Assembly (NCBI GenBank): GCA_947483555.1 | Contig: CANKMW010000042.1 | Coordinates: forward strand, 1 to 64,000 | Direction of reading: 5' to 3' | DNA length: 64,000 nucleotides | Origin: Myxococcales bacterium | Lineage (GTDB): Bacteria; Myxococcota_A; Polyangia; Haliangiales; Haliangiaceae | In this document: in pieces, positions 15,902 to 24,119 of the stretch | How the letters are laid out: each line of letters starts with the position of its first letter | How positions within the stretch are numbered: position 1 is the stretch's first letter | Notes under the pieces: model-generated | Database searches by the model: none | Seen by the model: only the letters and a program-made list of their open reading frames with translations | What the model was told of the DNA's origin: nothing | Made by a program: the position numbers and the translations under genes

Positions 15902-16432
15902 TCAGTGCACGCGCACGGCCGGCGTATTCGCCGCGCGCGCTGTACTCCCCTCCAGATCCTCCAGATCAGCTAGCCGCGGCAAGACCTCGTACAAGAAGGC
16001 GTGGGAGAGCGCGAAGGGATCAATGAACGCTAGGGCCTTTCTGTCCGTTGCTGCCTTCACATACGGCACAACAAGCGCGCCACCATCAATGACTGCCATC
16101 TCCGGTGGTAGCTCCTCAAAACCAACAACGAGTGTCTGAGCATGGATGATCCGATTCAACCCGTCCCGGAGTTCTTGGACCACGTCGCCGTCAACTCGTG
16201 GCGACCACGTCCAGCGCGGCTGGCCGAGTTTGAACTTCAGGTTGAACGGTAGAACTTCGAGTGCGCGGCGAGCGTTCAGCGCGAATGAACTCACCGTCTC
16301 GACGATGCTCACACTCGCAGCATCGCAGATCAGTCCATGCTGTTTTGGATACTGTGCACTCGCCAGAGCCCAGAGTTTCACCGCTTCATCCGTTGCGCGT
16401 GTGACAGAATGACGAGTGATTGGTTCCATCAT
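15902..16432 (-). CDS. Unknown protein, less GC-rich than neighbours
   Basis: 176 residues; the ATG at 16432 is favoured over GTG 16441 because of the GGAG before it. The sequence is balanced and clearly folded (DEAVKLWALASAQYPKQHG, FALNARRALEVLPFN, FIDPFALSHAFLYEVLPRL). GC content and codon use are visibly lower than in the flanking genes, which suggests a separate, recent arrival as cargo. No motif recognised. Accessory cargo between two regulatory genes of an island is often defence-related, but nothing here proves that. Confidence 0.65.
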   Translation of the reverse strand: MMEPITRHSVTRATDEAVKLWALASAQYPKQHGLICDAASVSIVETVSSFALNARRALEVLPFNLKFKLGQPRWTWSPRVDGDVVQELRDGLNRIIHAQTLVVGFEELPPEMAVIDGGALVVPYVKAATDRKALAFIDPFALSHAFLYEVLPRLADLEDLEGSTARAANTPAVRVH

Positions 16433-16602
16433 GATCTCCACTCTTCAGTCCCAGCATAGCGCAGCGCGACGACGGAATCCGCGCAGGGTCGCCGATCTCG
16501 TTGAATCTCGCCTGGTCATGCCGGTGCCCGTGCCCTGGACATTTGCCGCTGCCCCTCAACAGCCGCGTCCTCGTGCGCAAATGGATTGCCTTCGTCGCAG
16601 CG

Positions 16603-17421
16603 TCAGTCGTAGCAGCGAAGCGACGCCGCGTGCTTCTCGCGGATCCACAGCAGGGACGCGACCGCGCCCATCTCGGTCACCGGCACCGCGTGCTCGACGA
16701 TCTCGGCGCCGCCATCGTCGCTGATCTCCAGCCAGGCCGAGGCCGGTACTTCTTGCGCTTCGTCGTGAACCGCGCCGCGCTCGATGTCCCAGGCAACGCT
16801 GTCGCGCTCCACCCTGCGACCGGGCTCGATGCATGGGCGGAACGTGGTGCTTCGAGCCACCCATCTCACGGTGCCGCGCGTGACGAACACCAGCGCACAG
16901 CGCTCCGACGTCAGCTCGACGAAACGACGCGCCGCTGCCAGCAGCGACACCCGGAAGTCGTGCGCGATCGCGCGCGACGGCTCCAGGCTGACCGGCGACA
17001 CCTCGCAGCGCCGCCGTACGAGCGCCTCTGGCATGAGCAGCTCTGCGGCGAACGCGTTGGCCTCGGTCTCGAGCTGGTGAGCGGACTCGCGGGCCAGGCG
17101 CGACTCCGCCGTCCCGCCTTCGCACAGGCGTCTGAGCGGTTCCTCGTGACCGAGCACGAGGTGGCCCAGCTCGTGCGCGATTGAGAACCGGCGCGCTCCA
17201 GGATGTCGGAGCCGCTCGGTCACACGAATCGTGGCGCGATCTCCGACTCGCACGAGCCTCGCCGTGGCCGAATCAATCGGGTCGGCCGGTGAGGTCACGA
17301 TGACCGCTCCGGCCCGTGCCGCCATCGCTTCGACCTCGATGTGTTCGGCCGCCTCGACGCCGAACTCCCGGAGCATCTGGCGGGCCGCGCGTCGCGCCCG
17401 TGCAACGCCCAGGTCACTCAC
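16603..17421 (-). CDS. ImmA/IrrE-family metallopeptidase
   Basis: 272 residues from a GTG at 17421 that overlaps the upstream gene by 8 bases. The zinc motif is intact: IAHELGHLVLGHEE at about 110, followed by ETEANAFAAELLMP, the typical third-ligand region. In ICE-type elements such proteases cleave a repressor to induce excision. The C-terminal 120 residues (TTFRPCIEPGRR, WLEISDDGGAEIVEH) fit the usual extended ImmA layout. Here the overlapping partner has no recognisable XRE helix-turn-helix, so the substrate may be that partner or one of the sigma-like factors. Confidence 0.85.
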   Translation of the reverse strand: MSDLGVARARRAARQMLREFGVEAAEHIEVEAMAARAGAVIVTSPADPIDSATARLVRVGDRATIRVTERLRHPGARRFSIAHELGHLVLGHEEPLRRLCEGGTAESRLARESAHQLETEANAFAAELLMPEALVRRRCEVSPVSLEPSRAIAHDFRVSLLAAARRFVELTSERCALVFVTRGTVRWVARSTTFRPCIEPGRRVERDSVAWDIERGAVHDEAQEVPASAWLEISDDGGAEIVEHAVPVTEMGAVASLLWIREKHAASLRCYD

Positions 17422-17803
17422 CGCGCAACCCGATCGAATCGAGGATTGCCTCCAGGTCTTCCAGCGTGGTCCGAAGATCATTTTCGGAAACTGCGCCGTT
17501 GAAATGGCGGTGGGACACCGCGAGGCGCGTGACGCCGCTCATCGATTGCAGCTCACGCAGGCGCCCGATGAGAGCATCGCGAGTCATCGCGAGGATCGAC
17601 GGTCGAACTGGTCGCACCACCGTCGCGACTGGAAGGACATCGGCGCGCGCCTGCTTTGCGAGCTCACGCCGCGCGAACACGATCGCGGCCTCGACCGCGC
17701 GAAGCTCTTCCGCGGTCGGCTTCGCGTCGGACTCTGCCGCGCCAAAGCCAGCCTCGCGGGCGAGGGCGTCGAGCATGTCGATGGCGTCAGGTCGGGTGGT
17801 CAT
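17414..17803 (-). CDS. Unknown partner of the ImmA-type protease
   Basis: 129 residues from ATG 17803, preceded by GAGGAAAA. The sequence is mostly helical: ELRAVEAAIVFARRELAKQ, then ILAMTRDALIGRLRELQ, then a C-terminal helix DLRTTLEDLEAILDSIG. It overlaps the protease gene by 8 bases and follows a sigma-like gene, so the three form one regulatory unit. In known systems this slot holds the repressor cleaved by ImmA; here no clear DNA-binding fold is visible. Confidence 0.65.
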   Translation of the reverse strand: MTTRPDAIDMLDALAREAGFGAAESDAKPTAEELRAVEAAIVFARRELAKQARADVLPVATVVRPVRPSILAMTRDALIGRLRELQSMSGVTRLAVSHRHFNGAVSENDLRTTLEDLEAILDSIGLRGE

Positions 17804-17814
17804 GGTCGTTTTCC

Positions 17815-18468
17815 TCATTGCAGCACTGCCTGTGCGGCGGCGCGTGTGGCGACGGGCAGTCGCGAGATGATCCGTCCCAGCCGCCGCCGCGCGTTGCGGA
17901 ACTTCGCCGCTCGCAGCCCCGACGCCCTGATCAGGTCGCCGTGGTCGGTGTGGCCGGCCCCGATCGTGTCGATGATGCGAACGACATCCGTGTCGCCCTT
18001 CACCAGCCCACGCACTTCCTCGAGAACGCGGTCCGCCGCACCGCACAGGTCCGCCGATGCGGCCGGCTCTGGCGCTCGCTGCAGCGTCGCCTCGTTCTCG
18101 AGTCGCCGGCCGTCCGACGACGTGTCGTCACGCGAGTCGTCGAACGACGCGTAGCGGACACGGCCGTGCCGTCGCCGTGTGTTGCGGGTCTGCCACTGGA
18201 TGACGTCGATGAGGTGGTTCTCGAGTGCCTTGCGCGTCGGGTCCCAAGTCGCCGCGCCGGCGAGGGTCGCGGCGATCGCCTCGTTCAACAACTCTTCGGC
18301 CGCGTTCTCCTGGTCAAGCAGGCCGCCGCGCACAAGAGGTCTGGCTCGGGCCGCGGCGAATCTCAGCACGACGAGCATGGTCGCCGGCGTCAGCTGGTCA
18401 TCGAACGATCGTCGCCACACGATCCGCTCGGCCCGTGCGGCGGTGTCCCTCGCTTCGCTGTTGATCAT
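17815..18468 (-). CDS. Sigma-like transcription factor, paralogue of 14950-15624
   Basis: 217 residues. It shares the order of the other sigma-like protein: AEELLNEAIAATLAGAATWDP, LENHLIDVIQ, a variable acidic middle, then a region-4-like pair of helices (VVRIIDTIGAG, SGLRAAKFRNARRRLGR). It is probably the first gene of the element's regulatory unit. Divergence between the two suggests different promoter targets, for example early and late sets. A non-sigma DNA-binding role is also possible because region 2 is weak. Confidence 0.6.
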   Translation of the reverse strand: MINSEARDTAARAERIVWRRSFDDQLTPATMLVVLRFAAARARPLVRGGLLDQENAAEELLNEAIAATLAGAATWDPTRKALENHLIDVIQWQTRNTRRRHGRVRYASFDDSRDDTSSDGRRLENEATLQRAPEPAASADLCGAADRVLEEVRGLVKGDTDVVRIIDTIGAGHTDHGDLIRASGLRAAKFRNARRRLGRIISRLPVATRAAAQAVLQ

Positions 18469-18542
18469 CGGTGCGCACTTCCGGGTTCACGGCGGGACCA
18501 ACGAGCTGGCCCGCGATGGCGCGGACCCTATCGTCCGCCCCT

Positions 18543-18559
18543 GACACTGAACAAGTGTC
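18543..18559. promoter_or_regulatory. Inverted repeat upstream of the regulatory unit
   Basis: GACACT-GAACA-AGTGTC, a perfect 6-bp inverted repeat about 75 bases upstream of the first regulatory gene, in the only non-coding gap there (18469-18656). It is a plausible operator of the element. I could not find a copy of the tRNA core here, so the right end of the element is not fixed. Confidence 0.3.
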
Positions 18560-18656
18560 CAGTCTGGCGTCGCCAGGCGGAGGCGACGCAACTTCCTGGG
18601 ACGATCCCCGACAACTACTGCTGAAACCCCAAGGTTAAGCGCCCCAAGATGATCCC

Positions 18657-19670
18657 GTGGTGAAGAGCCTCCAGCGACACGTGCTCGCTGCCGTCCTGTT
18701 GTGCGGGGCCATGCTCGTTGCCTGCAAGCAGGGCGACGAGAAGGGCTCGCGGGTCAAGATCCGTACGCTGCCAGCACACGCTGGCAGCAGGTGGTTGACC
18801 GGTGGGCCAATCCTGCTCGCGAGCTTCGAGCCCGCCGAAAACGACGAGGGACCCGGTACGGTGCGGATCTCTCGAGGCGACGGCCCGATCGAGAGGACAG
18901 TGACCGGCTTGCTTTCGGGCGTTGCGGGGACGAGCACATTTGTCCTGATGCCCGACGGCGAAAACGTGGCGGTGTACGAGGTTCCCCTGACCGGGCCGGG
19001 TGTCGAATGGGCGACGGTTCCAGACGACCATCCGTGGGGATGGCGGGCGAGCACGGTGGTGAACCATGGGGCGGCGATCGTCGTCTACACCGGGGCCATC
19101 CGGGTCGTGGAAAATGGCAGTGTCCGCGAGATCAAGCTGGGTCCCGGCGACCGGGTGGTCCAGCTTGCCGGCAACCCGACCGGGCCCGAGGTATTCGCCA
19201 TCGTCGAGCGTGCATCAACGCCAGATTCACCGGCCGGCGCCTGGCTGATGATGTTCGACTCCTCAACCGAGCGAGTGCTGTGGCAGGAACCCATGGATCC
19301 GTATCCGGGAGCGGACCTTGGTACCGCTCGCTTCGTCGCGGGTGACCGGCTGCTGGTCCAATTCCGCGACGGCGTGATGGCCTTCGATCGTGGGCGTGGA
19401 ACGCCGTCGGTCCACTGGCCGGGTCCGCGTGTGGCCTTCAGCGGCGGAGTGTTCGCCGAGAACGGCCGCCACCTCGCCGATGTCAATCAGATCGGCACCG
19501 GCCACGGGTCGCTCCTGAACCCCACGTGTGTCGTCGACTACTTCGGCGACACCGTCGCATCGAAGCAGCATTGGACCGAGCAGGTGGCCTCGTTTCCGGG
19601 ATTCTGCAGCGATGGCCCGGCGATCACCTTCGTCGGCGACGAGCTCTGGCTCGCTCCGCCATCACGGTAG
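18657..19670 (+). CDS. Lipoprotein, beta-propeller-like
   Basis: 337 residues with a lipoprotein signal: a hydrophobic core, then lipobox LVAC at about residues 19-22. The mature part has repeated short beta segments (GTSTFVLMPDGENVAVYEV, FVAGDRLLVQF), as in propeller-like folds. Two internal Cys (NPTCVVD, FPGFCSD) lie near the C-terminus. It is the first plus-strand gene beyond the mobile element. No specific function can be assigned. Confidence 0.75.
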   Translation: MVKSLQRHVLAAVLLCGAMLVACKQGDEKGSRVKIRTLPAHAGSRWLTGGPILLASFEPAENDEGPGTVRISRGDGPIERTVTGLLSGVAGTSTFVLMPDGENVAVYEVPLTGPGVEWATVPDDHPWGWRASTVVNHGAAIVVYTGAIRVVENGSVREIKLGPGDRVVQLAGNPTGPEVFAIVERASTPDSPAGAWLMMFDSSTERVLWQEPMDPYPGADLGTARFVAGDRLLVQFRDGVMAFDRGRGTPSVHWPGPRVAFSGGVFAENGRHLADVNQIGTGHGSLLNPTCVVDYFGDTVASKQHWTEQVASFPGFCSDGPAITFVGDELWLAPPSR

Positions 19671-19715
19671 CCTGGGGCTCGTCGAGATCGACGGCGTTCG
19701 GGTATCGTCGCGCGT

Positions 19716-20495
19716 GTGCGGGACCCTTTCCACCACTTCGATCGGAACGCCGACGATCGCCACCCACCTCTCGACGAGACCGAGCTTCGTCGTGTCGAGG
19801 AACTGCTCGGCGTCCGCCTCCCGGAGTCCCTCGTGGCGCGCTTGCGCGTCCAGAACGGAGGAACAATGCGGTACGACGCGTTCCCGACGGCGGCACCGAC
19901 CAGCTACGGCGCGAGCCGTGTGCCCTTTCACACGCTGATGGGCATCGGCACGGGCACACGCAGCCATGATCTCGCTCACGTGCCCTACCTCCGCAGCGAG
20001 TGGGACGTCCCGGACTGGGCGGTGATGCTGGACGGTGACGGCCACACCTGGGTGGCACTCGACTACCGGGTGACCGGCGATCCGGCCGCGGTCTGGATCG
20101 AGGTGATCGGCACCGAGGACGGGCAGCCGACCGTGGTCCCGCTCGCGCCGTCCTTCGATGCGTTCCTGGCCGGCCTTCACGTCGGCGACCGGGCGACCTG
20201 CTGGGGTAGCTCGGCTCCGACCGCGGTCGTCCTCGACGCGATCCGGACGCGCCACGGCGTGCGGCTGTCGTCGTACTTCGACGCTGTCGTGCTTCCACCT
20301 GGAGCACAGTCGACCGGTTCCGTCCAGCTCAAGAGCAGCCGCGGGCGTCTCGACGAGCTGGTCTGGCCGGAGTTCCCGGCGATCCGCTCGATCCTGCGCT
20401 TCGACATCGAGACCGACCAGCGCGACGCCGCCGCGGCGTGGGTCGACGAGCTCGGCGTGCCCACCGAGCTCGTGCACGTGCCCTTGGACCGTTGA
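19716..20495 (+). CDS. SUKH/SMI1-KNR4-like protein
   Basis: 259 residues from a GTG at 19716. The N-terminal 160 residues follow the SUKH pattern: ELRRVEELLGVRLPESLVA, then LRVQNGG, then WALDY-like strand VALDYRVTGDPAAVWIE, then SFDAFLAGL. SUKH proteins include immunity proteins of polymorphic toxins. The C-terminal 90 residues (AIRTRHGVRLSSYFDAVVL and on) are an added domain. No cognate toxin lies beside it. Confidence 0.75.
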   Translation: MRDPFHHFDRNADDRHPPLDETELRRVEELLGVRLPESLVARLRVQNGGTMRYDAFPTAAPTSYGASRVPFHTLMGIGTGTRSHDLAHVPYLRSEWDVPDWAVMLDGDGHTWVALDYRVTGDPAAVWIEVIGTEDGQPTVVPLAPSFDAFLAGLHVGDRATCWGSSAPTAVVLDAIRTRHGVRLSSYFDAVVLPPGAQSTGSVQLKSSRGRLDELVWPEFPAIRSILRFDIETDQRDAAAAWVDELGVPTELVHVPLDR

Positions 20496-20597
20496 CTACG
20501 AAGGCGGTCTCCTCCAGGTCACCACCCGGATCCGATCCGCGACCAAGCGCACCACCGTCAGGGCGCCGCCGGTGGTCCCTCGGATCGCGCGCGTCGT

Positions 20598-21277
20598 TCA
20601 GCGCTCCTCCTCCCTGCCGGTGACCTGCACACGCAGCTGCGTGTCGCGCTCGGGCTGGAACCGGAGCTTGTCTCGCCCCAGTTCGACGCTGCTGTAGTCG
20701 CACGACCATCTAACGCCGGGGCTGGTGTGCGACTCGGAAAACCGAATGACCGAGCCGGACCACAGCAAGCCCTTCGAGATCCCTGCGGTCGATACCTGCC
20801 GTTCGTTCGTGCCGCCGAGCAAGTCAACCGCGGTGCCACCTCCGGCGCGCCCCGTCGTGACGTCGATGTCCACCCACATCTGCGCAGGCGGGGGACGAAG
20901 CACGGCAGCGCCTCCAACGTGAAGCGATGCGCCGTCCGTGGAGAACATGACGGGCACGCTAACCTGCGCCGAAGGGACGTTGTTGCGGAGATGGAGCGTC
21001 GTTCTCCACCGTTCTCGGCCGTCGCGGGCGTCGAGAAGGGTCACCTCGAGGCGATCGTCATCGTTTTCCTCGACGACGCCGATCAGCTCTCCGTCCGGAG
21101 ATAGCGCGACGCCACTGTCCGATATGAACCGCCGAGGGCTCGGCTCCATGTGATGCTTGCCTCCCGGTACCAGACGAGTAGCAGCGCCGGTTGGTCGTCG
21201 GCATTGCGGCCTAGACGCGTGAGGACTCCGTGGCGATAACGAGGGAAATGGGAGGTTGGTCCGGCCGTCAGCGACAA
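20598..21277 (-). pseudogene. Decayed propeller lipoprotein, paralogue of 45814-46947
   Basis: Two frames together resemble the propeller protein at 45814. 21277 to about 21150 encodes a stretch like its middle (NADDQPALLLVWY), and the frame then shifts to one open from 21149 to 20598 with VALSPDGELIGVV, LLDARDGRERWRT and a following propeller blade. The signal peptide and first third are missing. I read this as a frameshifted, 5'-truncated copy. The intact 183-residue frame from ATG 21149 could still be expressed. Confidence 0.5.
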
Positions 21278-21306
21278 CTACATCTCCCCACCCTGCGAGG
21301 TCAAGC

Positions 21307-21615
21307 TCAAGCCTCGCCGACGGTGTTGCAGAGCATCGCGGCAAGCACGGATGCGCGGAGCTCGGTCTGCCGCTCCCACTCCTGGGGGTCGTCATCCTCG
21401 GGCAACTCATCGCGCAGAATCTCGCGCAGCTCATGGCGACGGTCCCCGAGGAGCTGCCGCAGCCGGACGGCGCACGCTTCGATCTCCAGGGTCACCACCA
21501 CCGGCGCGTCACCGCGCAACAGCGCCTCCTGGGCGGCGTCGTAGATGGCGTCGATCAGCTCGATGTAGCGCTCGAACCGCGGCGAACCACCTTCGTCCGC
21601 ATCTGGTCGCTTCAT
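21307..21615 (-). CDS. Small acidic helical protein, unknown
   Basis: 102 residues from ATG 21615, with GGAGG upstream. Charged helices throughout (FERYIELIDAIYDAAQEALLRG, RHELREILRDELPEDDDP). No signal or membrane segment. 11 bases after the small membrane protein gene, so probably co-transcribed. No family recognised. Confidence 0.6.
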   Translation of the reverse strand: MKRPDADEGGSPRFERYIELIDAIYDAAQEALLRGDAPVVVTLEIEACAVRLRQLLGDRRHELREILRDELPEDDDPQEWERQTELRASVLAAMLCNTVGEA

Positions 21616-21626
21616 GGTCGCCTCCT

Positions 21627-21983
21627 TCACTTCTGTCCAAGCGCGGTGAGGCCTCGCATGAGGCTGATGAAGCCGAAGACCACCGGTCCCCACGCGAGCA
21701 TGTAGTGCCCCCCAGCCTCGGCAGCCGTGTACGTCGCCACCGTGACGCCGACGCCGACGACCATCAAGATCGTGCCGAGGACGATCTGTCGAACAGCGGT
21801 TCGCCGCGCGTCGGATTCCGCCTGGCCCAGAATGGCGGCTGCCGGGTATGGCGTGGTCGCGGGCGCGGCGCCGGCAGCCGTGACGTAGCTGCGGCGGTTC
21901 CATTGCTCGACGATGGCGTCCTGCGCCGGGGCAGGGGTGGTGGTGTTCATCGCGGGGGATGCGGTGTCCTGGTTGTCCTTCAT
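21627..21983 (-). CDS. Small two-pass membrane protein
   Basis: 118 residues. After a soluble, Ala/Pro-rich N-terminal half, residues about 67-88 (VLGTILMVVGVGVTVATYT) and 94-112 (MLAWGPVVFGFISLMRG) form two membrane segments, a hairpin inserted from the cytoplasm. Unknown function. Confidence 0.65.
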   Translation of the reverse strand: MKDNQDTASPAMNTTTPAPAQDAIVEQWNRRSYVTAAGAAPATTPYPAAAILGQAESDARRTAVRQIVLGTILMVVGVGVTVATYTAAEAGGHYMLAWGPVVFGFISLMRGLTALGQK

Positions 21984-22052
21984 GACCCGTCTATCGGAGT
22001 GAAGCGCGCGAGGTTTCCGATTACGTGTAACCCCACGACTCGACGGCGGAAA

Positions 22053-22640
22053 TCAGCCACGTCTCGAGCCATCCACGCTGGTCGCGTGGATGGCGGCATC
22101 GGCATCGGCGATCAAGCCCACGTCACTCACCCGCCGGAACGCCAGCCGGTGCTTGGCGATCACCAGGTGCGGCATGAACTCGACGCCACCGATGCGGTCG
22201 ATCACGGCGGGCACGAGCAGAAACCTGCGTCGCCGATGGTACGCCTCCTCGAACCCACGCAGCGACACCCCCCCGGATCCGACCATCCGGCGCGACGCCT
22301 GGTCGCGATCGTCCAGGGCCGCGGTGAGCGCGATGCCCGCATCGCGTAGGCGCTGCTCCGCGACCGCCACCTCCAGCCCGACATGGACCGTGTATCCGGG
22401 CCGCTGGCCGGGCAGGTCGCCCTCGATGATCGCCACGCGTAGGAGGTCCGCCGTGTCAGTCTTGCCGAGGACGTGATGCCACCCGGTGAAGATCGCGGTG
22501 GCGGTATCGCGGTCACGGAATACGAGACCGAGGGTTGGCGACAGGTCCCTCGGCGACAGAAACGCGACTGCGATCCAGCCGGCGCGCTGCCAGAGCGCGG
22601 GTTCGATGAGGCGGGGCAAGAGTGGGGTCGTGTTCATCAT
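22053..22640 (-). CDS. Unknown protein, about 195 residues
   Basis: 195 residues from ATG 22640; a TTG 45 bases upstream is less likely. It has alternating strands and helices (WIAVAFLSPRDLSP, VAIIEGDLPGQRPGYTVHVG, FLLVPAVIDRIGG) and no transmembrane segment or known motif. It is the gene just before a 38-bp tandem repeat that lies in its upstream region. Confidence 0.65.
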   Translation of the reverse strand: MMNTTPLLPRLIEPALWQRAGWIAVAFLSPRDLSPTLGLVFRDRDTATAIFTGWHHVLGKTDTADLLRVAIIEGDLPGQRPGYTVHVGLEVAVAEQRLRDAGIALTAALDDRDQASRRMVGSGGVSLRGFEEAYHRRRRFLLVPAVIDRIGGVEFMPHLVIAKHRLAFRRVSDVGLIADADAAIHATSVDGSRRG

Positions 22641-22688
22641 CGCGTGAGCGTTGTCGGCGGGCGTGCGCGCCGGTTGCGTGTCCAAGCC

Positions 22689-22764
22689 AGATCTGTCCCT
22701 GCCGACGATCCAGACACTACCCGCGGAGATCTGTCCCTGCCGACGATCCAGACACTACCCGCGG
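22689..22764. repeat. Tandem 38-bp direct duplication
   Basis: Two exact 38-bp copies (22689-22726 and 22727-22764), each starting AGATCTGTCCCTGCCGACG, followed by a further AGATC. It lies between two minus-strand genes in their upstream/downstream gap. Its neatness suggests recent slippage or an arrayed binding site. Confidence 0.9.
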
Positions 22765-22786
22765 AGATCCCGGTTGTCTCCGGAGT

Positions 22787-22821
22787 GCACCCCAGGCCGG
22801 GGCAATCCGCGTGCGGGGTGC
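22787..22821. terminator. Intergenic hairpin, GCACCCC/GGGGTGC arms
   Basis: GCACCCC (22787-22793) pairs with GGGGTGC (22815-22821) across 21 bases, downstream of the FHA gene stop. It shares its arm sequence with hairpins at 24078, 29204 and 36935. Confidence 0.5.
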
Positions 22822-22879
22822 GGTGGCCATTTGACGTCGGCGCGAGTGCCTTGCGCCTGGTCCGGTCCGTCGCCGCGCG

Positions 22880-24034
22880 TCAGCCCTCCGCCTCGTCCTC
22901 GTCGGCGCCGAGATCCCCACCGAAGATGCGCTCGAGGAACCGGGTGAACGCCTGCCGGCTCGAGCCGACGCGCTTCGCGGCACGGGTCTTGTTCTTGGTC
23001 TCGAGCCAGGCGCGGAGCCGCTTCTCTGCCTCGCGCACCTCGCCCAGGCTCGCCCACTCGTGCTCGGCGAGCCGCGACAGCCACGGCTCGCCGAGGTCGC
23101 GCACGCGCAGCGGCGACCCGTGCTCCTTCATGAGCCGATCGAACAGGCGCAACACCTCGCCTTTTCGATCGGCCAGCGTCGGCAGCGCCAGCGTATGCCC
23201 CTGGACGAGCTGCTGGAAGGCGCGCTGGCCGGTGAGGTGGTCGACGGCGGCGACGATCGGCCGCCGCGCGAGCTGCGGCCCCTCGCCCTCGAACAACCGC
23301 GTCGCAAAGCCGGCCGTCACCTTGCCGACGTGGGCGAGGTCGACGAACACCGTCCCGAACCCGGCCTTGTCGAGCTCGGCCTCCGCGCCCCGCCCGAGCT
23401 TCGCGGTGAACGTCGTGAATGGCTGCTCACGCCGAGCCGACACATCGTGGATCTTCCGCGCCAGCCACTCCTGGTCGCTGTCGCGCGGTCCGACGAGGAG
23501 CAGCGGCCCGTCCTTCTGTGCCAGCCCGAGCGCGCGGTCGATCTCCTTGTGTGCGTCGAGCCCCAGGCACCACGCCAGCGGCTCCACCAGCTCGGTCAAC
23601 CGCCAGTCCATGGCGAGGACGCTGGTCTCGCCCAGGTCGAGGCGCATGCCGCTGGTCACGCAGAACCAGTCGTGCTGGGTCTCGTGGTTGGCGTGCGTGC
23701 CGTTGGTCGAGCCGGCGTCCTTGCACCACAGCCGGTCCGTCCGCCACTCGAAGGTCGCGTGCACGAGCGACATGCCCTTCCGCGGGCTGGGCAGGCGCAC
23801 GTCGGCGCGCGGCTCGGTCGGATCTTCCTTCCTCGGCTCGCGGCCTACCGTGTACGTCGCGATGGAGGGAAGCTCCACTTGCTGCCCCGTCCCGCGGATG
23901 CGCAGGTGCGTGATGCGGCTCGGCGCCGCCGCGCGGAACTTCGACGAGCCGGTGAGCGCGTTGGTGCCCTTCGGGCCCCTGCCCATCGGGGTTTTCGTCG
24001 TGCGCGGGCTATTGCGGGTCGATTGCTTCGCCAT
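22880..24034 (-). CDS. FHA domain fused to degenerate sigma-54-activator domain
   Basis: 384 residues. FHA domain about 45-140 (TYTVGREPR, SLVHATFEW, DAGSTNGTHAN), which in this fold binds phosphothreonine. Then an AAA+ region like enhancer-binding proteins (about 165-310), but the Walker A position reads GPRDSDQEW instead of GxxGxGK, and the GAFTGA loop is not seen. The C-terminus is Fis-like (TRAAKRVGSSRQAFTRFLERI). It probably cannot hydrolyse ATP and may act as a kinase-controlled DNA-binding adaptor. A Ser/Thr kinase lies in the same cluster (27278-28756), a plausible source of the phosphorylated ligand. Confidence 0.8.
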   Translation of the reverse strand: MAKQSTRNSPRTTKTPMGRGPKGTNALTGSSKFRAAAPSRITHLRIRGTGQQVELPSIATYTVGREPRKEDPTEPRADVRLPSPRKGMSLVHATFEWRTDRLWCKDAGSTNGTHANHETQHDWFCVTSGMRLDLGETSVLAMDWRLTELVEPLAWCLGLDAHKEIDRALGLAQKDGPLLLVGPRDSDQEWLARKIHDVSARREQPFTTFTAKLGRGAEAELDKAGFGTVFVDLAHVGKVTAGFATRLFEGEGPQLARRPIVAAVDHLTGQRAFQQLVQGHTLALPTLADRKGEVLRLFDRLMKEHGSPLRVRDLGEPWLSRLAEHEWASLGEVREAEKRLRAWLETKNKTRAAKRVGSSRQAFTRFLERIFGGDLGADEDEAEG

Positions 24035-24077
24035 CGTTCGGCTCAGCTTACGGTCACTGCCTGGCGCTCACCCCCCA

Positions 24078-24119
24078 ACCGCACCCCTGGCCCCATCGAT
24101 CTGCGGTTCAGGGTGCGGT
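24078..24119. terminator. Intergenic hairpin, ACCGCACCC/GGGTGCGGT arms
   Basis: A 9-bp stem (24078-24086 with 24111-24119) with a 24-base loop, spanning the stop codon of the repeat-protein gene. It is a likely transcription end or RNA stabiliser between that gene and the FHA gene. Confidence 0.55.
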
